Positions 27,965 to 35,946 of a stretch of DNA of 64,000 nucleotides are shown in pieces. This DNA comes from Bacillota bacterium (GTDB taxonomy: Bacteria; Bacillota; Clostridia; Lachnospirales; Lachnospiraceae). Position numbers and translations under genes: made by a program. Each line of letters begins with the position of its first letter. Positions within the stretch are counted from its first letter, which is position 1. The DNA lies in assembly GCA_023390555.1 (NCBI GenBank), contig JAEWCQ010000016.1:335487-399486 (forward strand). Direction: 5' to 3'. A model generated the notes under the pieces. That model saw nothing but the letters and a program-made list of their open reading frames with translations. It did no database searches and was not told where the DNA came from.

Positions 27965-28855
27965 ATGGAAAAAAAGCAGATGCCAAATATAGCGAATGAA
28001 AAAGTAGAGGAAGCGATCCGGGAATATGCAAAAGAGCGGACAAAAGACAATCTTTCCAGAGTGGTAAATCTGTTAAGACCAACGAGCCTTTATGTCCCGG
28101 CAATGATCAACGAAGAGAAGAGACCGGTGCCGTATTTCCTGAAAAACAGTGAGGGAGATCCGTATCTGGCTGTGTTTACGAGTCCGGAACAGGCTTCGGA
28201 AGATGTGAAGAAGAAGGCGGTCATGCTTATGCCGTTTACGGTATGCAACGGGATTGTGGCCAATGATCAGTTTGCGCTGATGGGAATGGTCATTAATCCG
28301 TATACGGACAACCTGATCTTAAAAACAGAGCTTGTCCGGCAGCTGCATGAGGCAGACCTCAAACTGGCGCAGCGGATGAAAACCCAGAAAGAGAACATGT
28401 CACCCGACCAGTACGTACAGTATATGCGGAATCAGATCGAGTTTGGCGTGATGCCGAAACGTCTGTTTGACGAAGGGGCTGCCTTTGTGGACGAGCTTTG
28501 TGAAAAAAAGGAAGAGGCGTTGAACGGTATTTTTGAAAAGGGATTTCGTGAGAACAATCCATTTGGCAGAAGCGACTTTGCGGTAATGGCACTGACAATC
28601 AGCAGCAGTTTGATGCTGGTGCGAATCGATATGCCGGCAGGCAAGAAACCGGCGCCGTACTGTGTCCGGGTATACATTACATGGAATCCGGAGAGCAGGG
28701 AGGGCGGATACTATACCATAGAGAGCATTCCCGATAAGAAGGAACACCGGCTTGGCAGCATTGAAAGAGACGGGAAACACACCGATCTTGGGGAGGCACC
28801 GGTCGAAGGACTGGAGCTGCAAAAGATCATGGAACTTGCCGGAGAGAAGCTATAA
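27965..28855 (+). CDS. SseB family protein
   Basis: The 296-residue protein has an SseB-like N-terminal domain (SLYVPAMINEEKRPVPYFLKNSEGDPYLAVFTSPEQA) and a second alpha/beta part (SSLMLVRIDMPAGKKPAPYCVRVYITWNPES). Clostridial members are housekeeping proteins of unknown role; the link to enterobacterial SseB (rhodanese or secretion enhancer) is by name only. CAGGAGACAAAGACC precedes the ATG. It is divergent from rlmD. The M23 peptidase gene follows 82 nt later without an obvious terminator. Confidence 0.78.
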   Translation: MEKKQMPNIANEKVEEAIREYAKERTKDNLSRVVNLLRPTSLYVPAMINEEKRPVPYFLKNSEGDPYLAVFTSPEQASEDVKKKAVMLMPFTVCNGIVANDQFALMGMVINPYTDNLILKTELVRQLHEADLKLAQRMKTQKENMSPDQYVQYMRNQIEFGVMPKRLFDEGAAFVDELCEKKEEALNGIFEKGFRENNPFGRSDFAVMALTISSSLMLVRIDMPAGKKPAPYCVRVYITWNPESREGGYYTIESIPDKKEHRLGSIERDGKHTDLGEAPVEGLELQKIMELAGEKL

Positions 28856-28937
28856 TCTGTATTTTAGGCGGGAGACAGCCATTTTGCTTTGGCAGACTGT
28901 CATTTTGATATGAAAAGTTTCATATATTTTTAGAAAA

Positions 28938-30080
28938 ATGATATGGAATGCCATGCAATATAAGAAGAAAATTCGGATAGGAATCGCGGCAGAGACCATT
29001 GCAATTGCAATCGTAGCAGCGATTGCCATACTGCTGTCACAAAAAGAGTCAGATAGCGTCACGGTAAGCAGCAGTGGATACATAAAGTGGGTGGATTTTA
29101 ATGTGTCGTATGAAGCATTGTGTAAGGCATATGACGCGGATGTCGGCACCTACGGAAAAAAATGCCATATTGACTGGATTGAACTGCTTTCCTATACGGC
29201 TGCAAAAACAGGCGGAGAATTCGGGAAGTCCGCATTAAATGACATGGATGAGACAATTGAGCAATTGACAGACGGGACTTCTACGATTGAGAAACTGGCA
29301 AAGGACATGAAGTATTATGATTATTATCTGAATGCCTATTCTGCTGTTCTCGGAGGCTATGTGGGAGAATACGAGTTACAGACGGAAAAAGACGGAAAAT
29401 CATCCTGGGAAAAGGTCTATGGTCTGAAAGCCTTTTCTCCGATTGCGAAGGGCTTTGACTACAGTGATTATGATGATTTTGGCGTGTCGAGAAGCTATGG
29501 GTTTCAAAGAGCGCATCTTGGACATGACATGATGGGCCAAATCGGAACGCCCGTAATCGCGACTGAGTCCGGCTATGTGGAAGCAATCGGATGGAATAAG
29601 TATGGCGGCTGGCGAATTGGAATCCGAAGCTTTGACCACAAACGCTACTATTATTATGCGCATTTAAGACAGAATTATCCTTATGCGGAAGATCTGAAAG
29701 AGGGAAGCATCGTGACTGCCGGAGATGTGATCGGATATATGGGACATACGGGATATAGTGAGACGGAAAATACCAATAATATCGATGAGGTACATCTGCA
29801 TTTCGGGGTTCAGCTGATCTTTGATGAATCGCAGAAGGAAGGGAATTCTGAGATATGGGTTGACTGCTATAATCTGACCCGCTTTTTAAGGAAGCACCGT
29901 TCTGAAGTGGAAAAAGTGGAGGGAACGAAGCAATGGCAGCGTGTTGTTCAGATCAAAGATCCGGACGTAGAAGTCTATGAGTCTGAAGCTTCGGAAAGTA
30001 CAGAAAATGTGGAAAGTACAGAAAGTACAAAAAATACAGAGAATGAGGAAAGTTTAGGAAGTACAGAAAGCGTCAGGTAG
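28938..30080 (+). CDS. Membrane-anchored M23 family metallopeptidase
   Basis: The 380-residue protein starts with a cytoplasmic basic stretch and one membrane helix (IGIAAETIAIAIVAAIAILL), then ~150 extracellular residues and a LytM/M23 domain. Zinc-site motifs are HLGHDMMG and HLHFG, with the central GTPVIATESGYVEAIGWNKYGGWRIGI pattern. It should hydrolyse peptidoglycan peptides or regulate such cutting. The last ~40 residues are a low-complexity S/T/E/N tail (ESTENVESTESTKNTENEE). The layout resembles clostridial spore-wall M23 proteins, but a sporulation role is not shown. No clear Shine-Dalgarno precedes 28938; ATG 28953 is a possible alternative. Confidence 0.85.
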   Translation: MIWNAMQYKKKIRIGIAAETIAIAIVAAIAILLSQKESDSVTVSSSGYIKWVDFNVSYEALCKAYDADVGTYGKKCHIDWIELLSYTAAKTGGEFGKSALNDMDETIEQLTDGTSTIEKLAKDMKYYDYYLNAYSAVLGGYVGEYELQTEKDGKSSWEKVYGLKAFSPIAKGFDYSDYDDFGVSRSYGFQRAHLGHDMMGQIGTPVIATESGYVEAIGWNKYGGWRIGIRSFDHKRYYYYAHLRQNYPYAEDLKEGSIVTAGDVIGYMGHTGYSETENTNNIDEVHLHFGVQLIFDESQKEGNSEIWVDCYNLTRFLRKHRSEVEKVEGTKQWQRVVQIKDPDVEVYESEASESTENVESTESTKNTENEESLGSTESVR

Positions 30081-30152
30081 CGGTCAGGCGCTTTTGGGGG
30101 AGTATCGGAATAGTCTCTTGAATAAGTCCATTTAAGTTATATTGCCATACAA

Positions 30153-30183
30153 AAAGAGTCGATTGAAAAATCGGCTCTTTATT
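30153..30183 (+). terminator. Intrinsic terminator after the M23 gene
   Basis: AAAGAGTCGATT and AATCGGCTCTTT form a 12-bp stem with one G-U pair and a 4-nt loop; the tail is ATTAATA. Confidence 0.75.
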
Positions 30184-30231
30184 AATAAAATAACTATTTT
30201 ATAATCTCCTGCTAAAATGAACAAAGCATTC

Positions 30232-30402
30232 TTAATTATCGATATTACCTGTAATGAGATGCGTCATACTTCGATAATTACCTGCAATTCCAACATTTCC
30301 ATGAGCCGTCATTCTGGCTTGAGTCAATATAAGTACGCTATATTCTGCATAGATAGCGTAATAATATTTTGAAGCAAAGGTATTAGGCGTATTGCTGCTC
30401 AC
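30232..30402 (-). other. Gap with a short unassigned reverse ORF, possible gene remnant
   Basis: A 56-codon reverse frame (GTG 30402 to TAA 30232) reads SKYYYAIYAEYSVLILTQ and then MTAHGNVGIAGNYRSM. It lacks a ribosome site and I do not recognise it. Tyr/Gly-rich composition suggests a fragment of a real protein, not random sequence, but this is weak. The rest of the 418-bp gap shows nothing else beyond the upstream terminator. Confidence 0.25.
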
Positions 30403-30498
30403 AAACTGGAGGTATGTAAATTTTTATAATAAAATAACCTCTTATGGGGCTGAATTCAATATTGCAAAGGGTGGAATAACAAATGTATCTCGCAAGGT

Positions 30499-31235
30499 AT
30501 GCTAAAAGCTCACTTAAATCCAGATCTTGAATCCGCAACACGAAAATTGGATTTTCTAGAACAATCTGCAAATTGGATTTCAGACACACTACCGCCATCG
30601 TCCTATAAAAGACTTTTGGATTTAGGCTGTGGCCCCGGGATCTATGCAGAGTTCTTTGATGCAAAAGGTTATCAAGTTACTGGCTTGGATATTTCATAAA
30701 CTCAATACAGTATGCAAAGAAAATTGCCAGAGAAAAAGAGCTGAACATTGCATACCAAAACAGCGATTATATTCAATTCCCGATTAAGGAAATTTATGAT
30801 TTGATCACAATGATTAATTGTGATTTTGGCGTTTTAGCGCATACAGAACGCAAAGCCTTGCTGAGTAAGATTTACAATGCACGATCTCCAGCCGGATTTT
30901 TTCTATTTGATGTTTTCGCTCCTTTCGAATATGAAAATCAACCGGAATGTAAGATTTAGAGTTACGAAGAAGGCGGTTTTTGGCATGCGGCTCCCTAGCT
31001 CCTGTTACAGCAGCTTTACCGTTATAACTATGAAAACACATTTCTTAGCCAGTATATTGTTGTAACAGACAGAAAAACAAATTGCTATAACAACTGGGAG
31101 CATACTTTCGAGATGGAAGAATTAAGAACAGAATTGCAGGAGGCAGGTTTCCGTGATTTGCAGTTTTATGGAAATGTAGCCGGTACTGAATATAAACACG
31201 GCAATAAAACTATATGTGTCGTGGCAAAAAAATAG
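30499..31235 (+). pseudogene. Class I SAM-dependent methyltransferase, frameshifted and interrupted
   Basis: The first 67 codons encode WISDTLPPSSYKRLLDLGCGPGIYAEFF and YQVTGLDIS, the SAM-binding motif of a methyltransferase. The frame then stops at TAA 30697, but the protein resumes in another frame (NSIQYAKKIAREKELNIAY, ITMINCDFGVLAHTERKALLS, FFLFDVFAPFEYENQPE). Two in-frame stops follow (at about 30957 and 31000), yet the sequence continues as GGFWHAAP, LYRYNYENTFLSQYIVVTD and ends VAGTEYKHGNKTICVVAKK at 31235. One frameshift and two nonsense codons make it a clear pseudogene of a small-molecule methyltransferase. Confidence 0.85.
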
Positions 31236-31375
31236 CTGAAACTGAGTTCTTTACATGAATGACTTCGGTCCGACTTAGCCTAAAATCACAAAACAGTATA
31301 CTGCGATATGCCGCCAAACAAGCGGAAAAGAAAAAACCACAAGTTAAGCGAGGTATAGTCATGCCAAAAGCATAA

Positions 31376-31402
31376 AACGGCGGTTTCGAAAACGTCGTTC
31401 TT
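31376..31402. terminator. Terminator-like hairpin in the decayed region
   Basis: AACGGCG (31376-31382) pairs with CGTCGTT (31393-31399), loop GTTTCGAAAA, followed by CTTTATTT. Weak. Confidence 0.35.
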
Positions 31403-31408
31403 TATTTA

Positions 31409-32022
31409 ATGCAAGTAAGCACGGCGGTACAAAATAAGGTATCACCCACGGTCATAGAACTGCTGGAACGATCTGACCTACAAATCCGAAACCAAAGGCG
31501 GCAAGACAGGCGCAATCTTGATTACGTGGATTTTATAGACGGTTTGGCCGGTACAGATGTGATAAACCAGCAAGAGGAACCTGAAAAAGACTGGATTGTT
31601 GTTGAAAATGCCGATGAACAGATTATTGCCTGCGAAGTTTTTGAAATGGTTAAGGAACTGCTAAAGCGTGATGCCCGCACTTCTCCAAAACAGAAACAGC
31701 TTGATCTGTTCGTTTACATTGCGCGTGTGGATGATCTCTTGCGTGCATTCAAGGCGCTGTATGATGCATGCCGGCCGCGGTGAAGCGTATGCCGTCTACG
31801 GAAGAAATCGTGGTTTTGGAGAGCAGTGTTCCTCATTTATGATACAAAAGCCATTTCGTTTGACAAGAAGGAGCTGTATTTTAAAGCGCAGAATATCTAA
31901 AGAGGCGATATCAGGAAGTGCTTTCTCTGGGCGATTATGAACATCCTGTTTATACCGTGTGTGATCCAGCGCATTTCCAATATAAGAATTCTGATCACTC
32001 TGTTATAAATAAAAGCAGCTAA
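31409..32022 (+). pseudogene. Degraded coding fragments, identity unknown
   Basis: An open frame of 124 codons (31409-31783) reads ELLERSDLQIRNQRRQDRRN and DWIVVENADEQIIACEVFEM. The same frame continues past a TGA with LIYDTKAISFDKKELYFKAQ, then after another stop a different frame gives RRYQEVLSLGDYEHPVYTV and CDPAHFQYKNSDHSVINKSS to TAA 32022. The pieces look like real protein broken by at least one frameshift and two stops; they may come from more than one gene. The Arg/Glu-rich first piece resembles accessory proteins of integrative elements, but I cannot name a family. The end overlaps the 3' end of the reverse MFS gene by 4 nt. Confidence 0.5.
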
Positions 32023-33257
32023 ATCAATCCCTTTATTGTCACTTTATTGCGTAATAGGATAATCCAAACAAAAATAGAAATTATGCTGGCGGAAATCATA
32101 ATAATTCCCAAGCCATGTATCATATCACTCCATGCAAAAGAACCTAATGCCATACCGATGCTTCCCAAAATAGTGTGAATTGCATTGATCAGCGAAGAAG
32201 CGGCGCCTATGTCTTCGCTTTGCTGGTCCGGCAGAATGTTGGTACTAAAAGGACGAATGGCTCCCTCAACTATAGTAAAAGGAAGGTATGAGATCAGGAA
32301 TATTAACGGAGAATGATTTCCAACTATAAGTACACATAGGCCACTAACTAACGCCACACCAAAACAGCACCATGAAAAAGTGCGGGCAGAAAGCTTTCTA
32401 ATGGAGCGGATATATAGGACCGGGCCAAGAATAGCCAAAGCGGAGTTGACGGCAAAATAGTAACTGTAGGTTTGTGCATTCAGAGCAAATTGATTTTGAT
32501 ATAGGTAAGAAGATATGGTTACATAAGCCATATAGGGTGCTGAAAGCAATGCAGCGACGAAAAGAAAGCTGCTGAATCCTACATTTTTTCCTACTGCCAA
32601 CAAGCGCATCAATGAACCTGCCAGACTTCCGTTATAACGCTCTGATTTAGGCAATGTTTCTTCAAACATAAGTGACGCTATTAATGTTAGTATTCCTATC
32701 AGAGCAAGTAGAAAAAAGGTTTCACGCCATTCGGCCACACGTAAAATGGCAGCACCTATAATAGGGGCAATCATTGGCGCGATTACGCCCATCGCCTGAA
32801 CTACAGCCAGAACGTTGCTTTTTAATTTTCCGACGAAACAGTCTTTTACCAAAGCAGTTGAAATAGCCATAATACCACCGGCACCTAACGACTGAACTGT
32901 TCGGAACAGAATTAGTTGATATATTGATCCTGACAGGGCACAGACCAAACTCCCAATGATATACAAAATCAAACAAAGAATAAGGATTGGCTTTCGGCCG
33001 TATTTATCACTAAGTGGCCCAAAGATAATAATGCCAACTGCAAAAAAGAGATAAAAAGCAATTAATGTCAAATTTACCATTGAGGATGTAGTATTAAAAT
33101 AGGTGGTCATAGTTGGCATTGAAGGCAAATATAAATCAATTGACAGCGGGATGAACATTCCCATCAAAGATATGAGCAGAATAAGCCCCTTTGCTCCTAA
33201 GCGTTTTTGTGGTGTCAGCAAAATTGAAGATTGTTGATAATTACTATTTTTTTTCAT
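32019..33257 (-). CDS. Bcr/CflA-type multidrug MFS transporter
   Basis: The 412-residue protein has 12 membrane helices and DHA1 signatures: motif D1/A region SIDLYLPSMPTM and GPLSDKYGRKPILI, and motif C-like APMIAPIIGAAIL. The N-terminal PLSIDLYLPSMP is characteristic of Bcr/CflA pumps (bicyclomycin/chloramphenicol family). ATG 33257 follows GGAGGTACTTATA. Upstream there is an unusual leader: promoter, small ORF site and terminator hairpin, suggesting drug-inducible attenuation. The leader frame from GTG 33383 is in frame with the pump and lacks a stop, so a 42-residue extended product is formally possible. It is the only intact gene in a decayed region. Confidence 0.88.
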   Translation of the reverse strand: MKKNSNYQQSSILLTPQKRLGAKGLILLISLMGMFIPLSIDLYLPSMPTMTTYFNTTSSMVNLTLIAFYLFFAVGIIIFGPLSDKYGRKPILILCLILYIIGSLVCALSGSIYQLILFRTVQSLGAGGIMAISTALVKDCFVGKLKSNVLAVVQAMGVIAPMIAPIIGAAILRVAEWRETFFLLALIGILTLIASLMFEETLPKSERYNGSLAGSLMRLLAVGKNVGFSSFLFVAALLSAPYMAYVTISSYLYQNQFALNAQTYSYYFAVNSALAILGPVLYIRSIRKLSARTFSWCCFGVALVSGLCVLIVGNHSPLIFLISYLPFTIVEGAIRPFSTNILPDQQSEDIGAASSLINAIHTILGSIGMALGSFAWSDMIHGLGIIMISASIISIFVWIILLRNKVTIKGLI

Positions 33258-33396
33258 TATAAGTACCTCCTGCCAGTTCTTGTTTAAATAGTTCTTTGTA
33301 GATTTAATCCCTTCTTCTCCAAGCCATAAAATAAAAAAAAGACAAGTGATCAACAATGTCTGTTGATAACTTGTCCAGCACACGCAAGTACCCTCC
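33258..33396 (-). promoter_or_regulatory. Attenuator leader of the Bcr/CflA pump gene with a small upstream translation start
   Basis: On the minus strand the leader has GGAGGG (33396-33391), a 7-nt spacer and GTG (33383), which starts a coding stretch beginning CWTSYQQTLLITCLFF. The terminator hairpin lies inside this stretch. A ribosome translating or stalling on the leader would cover the stem and allow readthrough, the logic of known antibiotic-sensing attenuators. The leader frame runs on into the pump without a stop, so the peptide boundary is uncertain. Confidence 0.6.
33333..33375 (-). terminator. Intrinsic terminator inside the pump-gene leader
   Basis: On the minus strand, GACAAGTTATCAACA and TGTTGATCACTTGTC form a 15-bp stem with one mismatch (T against C) and a 5-nt loop, then eight T. 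It lies before the coding start, about 75 nt upstream of ATG 33257. Confidence 0.88.
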
Positions 33397-33407
33397 GTTA
33401 CTTAAAC

Positions 33408-33436
33408 ATGATAACTTAAAAAATCTACTAAGTCAA
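33408..33436 (-). promoter_or_regulatory. Promoter of the Bcr/CflA pump leader
   Basis: On the minus strand TTGACT (33436-33431), 17-bp spacer, TATCAT (33413-33408). Start of transcription is expected near 33401, giving a leader of about 145 nt. Confidence 0.75.
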
Positions 33437-33764
33437 TGATCTGATTGGGCGCCGCAAAATCGAGTATAGTTTACCTCTATGGATGAAAGCAACAGACGTG
33501 AAATGCGACATAAAAATAAAGCTGACAAAACAGTTATCAGCACATTTATAAAATCAGTACTTTGGGAAGAGAGCCGATAAAAATTGCTGTTTTTGTCCAT
33601 ATGAATGCTGATTACTATTTATGTGAAAACCGCATTTTACTGTCAGCACGTTTGGGGAGTGCGATTGGAATGTGCTGATTAGCAGGGGATGTGGAGGCGG
33701 GCGTATGTGCTTTAGAATCGAATGAAATAAATTAGAACATAACAAAGGAAAATGAATATTGATT

Positions 33765-34226
33765 TTACAGGCTATAATTGCCTTTCAATCGACTTTGAAC
33801 GGCGTCTATACTTCCATATGAAAATCCATCGCTTCGTACGATAGCGTACACTTTATTGGAAAATTCTATAATATGAAGATTATCAGTTTGAATGATCTTT
33901 TTAATATCTGTATAAAAAAGAGTCTGAACTGTTTCTTCACCTACCATTGTCGCCAAAGGCTGTTACACTGAGTTTGTCAATCGAACCTGCGTAAAGGACG
34001 AGGGCGGTGATGGCTGCTCCTGTGTTTTCATTGATAAGGGTAAATTCAAGATAGATCCGTTCTACAATGCTGCCGAATATATCCCGCTTATTCTTATAGT
34101 GTTTGTATAAAGCCCCTTTTGTCATGGCAAGCCCCCGGCAATATCGCTGACCGAAGCAGCCTTATATCCATCCCTCGCAAACAAACGAAGTGCAGCATGC
34201 AAATTGTTTTCTTTTGTGTCGGTCAT
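33765..34226 (-). pseudogene. TetR-family regulator, frameshifted
   Basis: ATG 34226 (GGGGAGG upstream) starts TDTKENNLHAALRLFARDGY and ASVSDIAGGL, a TetR HTH. One base is lost after the Leu codon (~34127), and the next frame continues MTKGALYKHYKNKRDIFGS, the rest of the HTH. A second frameshift near 33950 joins to a C-terminal piece (VQTLFYTDIKKIIQTDNLHI) ending at 33765. Two frameshifts make it non-functional as a full protein. A perfect palindromic operator sits 48 bp upstream. The neighbour pump gene is transcribed away in the same orientation downstream. Confidence 0.82.
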
Positions 34227-34273
34227 CTGGAAAGCCTCCCCATACAGCAGACTGCAGTTCATCATGATTATAG

Positions 34274-34287
34274 TAAACGATCGTTTA
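34274..34287. promoter_or_regulatory. Perfect palindromic TetR-type operator
   Basis: TAAACGATCGTTTA is a 14-bp perfect palindrome upstream of the broken tetR gene; AAACGATCGTTT-like sites are typical TetR/AcrR operators. Confidence 0.65.
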
Positions 34288-34452
34288 TTTTTCAATTGGT
34301 CTGACCGATTCCACCGCTGTAAAGGCAAGCGGCTCAGGGTCATATCTTGTACGTATAAAATATATGCATGATAACTTGGAAAACATTGATTTAATCAAAA
34401 AACCCCCACAAATTTATGATATAATAAAACATTATTTAAAAGGGCGGAAACT

Positions 34453-34600
34453 ATAAAACGACAGGTATTTAATGATATTCAGTATTCAAATGTAAAACGA
34501 CAGACCAGGCATGAAAAATTTCTGGAAGGATAATGGAGGAAATCATTCTATGCTCCATATTATCGTATGCCGAACTGGTTCCATCTTTCTGATACTTAAA
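34453..34600 (+). mobile_element. IS5-family transposase N-terminal remnant
   Basis: In one frame the sequence reads RQVFNDIQYSNVKRQTRHEK and FLEG; after a shift MEEII; after another, NWFHLSD. This order matches the start of IS5-type transposases (RKTRREKFLExMDEIIPW ... LQxWFxLSD). Large internal parts are missing. No terminal repeats were found. Confidence 0.45.
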
Positions 34601-34700
34601 AAATTACGGATATTAAAAGAATGAACACAAAGTGGCAAAATAAGCTGGTTCAGATGGACAAAAGAAAATTAATCGGACGAATCGGACGGTACGATAAATA

Positions 34701-34874
34701 GAAGAAGGGCTGCATAATCCGATTGTACAGAAACAGTTAGAAAGGTTGTGTTTCAAAAATCAGTTTCCAGCTTTTCGTTTTGATACTGGAATGAGTCCTG
34801 TAAGTAAAGGTGGTTTGCTCTACGGGTGGATATTTGATGCAGATTTAGAACGCAACGTGTTTCAAATTATGTGA
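34701..34874 (+). pseudogene. Probable 3' fragment of a sucrose phosphorylase (GH13_18) gene
   Basis: The frame reads LHNPIVQKQLERLCFKNQFP, AFRFDTGMSP and GWIFDADLERNVFQI to TGA 34874. This resembles the C-terminal end of GtfA-type sucrose phosphorylases (PVVQxLLxLxxFRNxxxAF ... ADLxxxxFxI). Location next to a multiple-sugar (msm/raf-like) locus, where gtfA is a usual member, supports the call. Similarity is from memory of the family and short, so confidence is modest. Confidence 0.4.
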
Positions 34875-34911
34875 TGAAATTGATTAGTAAATACAAACAG
34901 GGGGAAAAAGA

Positions 34912-35754
34912 ATGAACAATATGAAGAAGTATGATGAATGCTACTTCTTGAATTATGACAGGAGTAATGATCTTGAATTGTACGAGGTCGGAAAACATGC
35001 TTGCCCTGCCCTGTATTCTTACGGGCCGATTATACGGAGCAGAAGTATTTTTCATTATGTTTTATCAGGAAAAGGGGTATTGAAAATAAACAAGGAGAAA
35101 TATGAAATCTGTGCGCACCAGGGATTTTTCATTCCGTCAGGAATTCAGGCGTACTATAAGGCGGATGCAGATGAACCATGGGATTATATCTGGATTCATA
35201 TTGATGGACCAATGGTTCATGACTATTTCCAACAGGCAGGGATTACATCAGAACAGCCCCTGTTTATTCCGACATCATGTGAGAATGGAGTTTCCGAAAT
35301 TATGTTCGAGCTTCTGGCAAAGCATGACAAGGAGTTATACTGTATTGGGAAAATATATGAATTGTTTGATGTTATCATTAATATCTCTGAAACAAAATGT
35401 TCAAGGGATTCGGATACACAGCTGGAATATGTGAGAAAGATTATAAATTATATTCAGATAAAATACAGTGAGCATATACAGGTAAGCAATATAGCATCTG
35501 CATGTGGATTGGAGCGCAGTTATATCACAAAACTATTTAAAAAAGCAACTGGCTACACAATACAGGAGTATTTGATCTATTTTCGAATCAAAAAGGCCTG
35601 TCAGATGTTAGAAAAGGAGGATATTTCAATTCAGCACATTGCATTTGCGATTGGCTATAGTGATTCATTTACCTTTTCAAAAGCATTTAAACGAATAAAA
35701 GGAATGTCTCCAAGTGAATATCGTGAGAGGCATAAAGTAACAAAAATATCTTAA
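34912..35754 (+). CDS. AraC family regulator of the alpha-galactoside locus (MsmR/RafR-like), copy 1
   Basis: The 280-residue protein has an N-terminal cupin-like sugar-sensing domain (YGPIIRSRSIFHYVLSGKGVLKI, GFFIPSGIQAYYKADADEPWDYIWIHIDG) and a C-terminal double HTH (IQVSNIASACGLERSYITKLFKKATGYTIQEYLIYFRIKKA and IQHIAFAIGYSDSFTFSKAFKRIKGMSPSEYR). It has the same length and closely similar sequence to the reverse regulator at 46697-47539. It should activate the downstream sugar genes in response to an alpha-galactoside. GGGGGAAAAAG precedes the ATG. A terminator follows. Confidence 0.9.
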   Translation: MNNMKKYDECYFLNYDRSNDLELYEVGKHACPALYSYGPIIRSRSIFHYVLSGKGVLKINKEKYEICAHQGFFIPSGIQAYYKADADEPWDYIWIHIDGPMVHDYFQQAGITSEQPLFIPTSCENGVSEIMFELLAKHDKELYCIGKIYELFDVIINISETKCSRDSDTQLEYVRKIINYIQIKYSEHIQVSNIASACGLERSYITKLFKKATGYTIQEYLIYFRIKKACQMLEKEDISIQHIAFAIGYSDSFTFSKAFKRIKGMSPSEYRERHKVTKIS

Positions 35755-35791
35755 GCAATAAAATCACACAAAAAGACATGCATATAATGTG

Positions 35792-35823
35792 AAAATCCAT
35801 TCATTACAAGAATGGATTTTTTT
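35792..35823 (+). terminator. Intrinsic terminator after AraC copy 1
   Basis: Perfect 11-bp arms AAAATCCATTC and GAATGGATTTT, 7-nt loop, T tract. Confidence 0.92.
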
Positions 35824-35946
35824 ATAATTTAAGAAATGATTTGTATGGGATAGGGGTGGTGTATGGAGCAGGTGTAATAGGTAACATAGGGGTTAAGTAA
35901 TATATGCAGGGATGGAGATAACTTATTGTTAAAGGAGAGAGGACTG

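Noticed and set aside
26403..28103. RlmD with a 96-residue N-terminal extension from 28103
   Set aside because: The extension is antisense to the SseB gene and its promoter, has no ribosome site and is unlike the family; the TRAM domain begins right after 27815.
34438..34600. A complete insertion sequence
   Set aside because: Only fragments of an IS5-like transposase are present, with frameshifts and no terminal inverted repeats.
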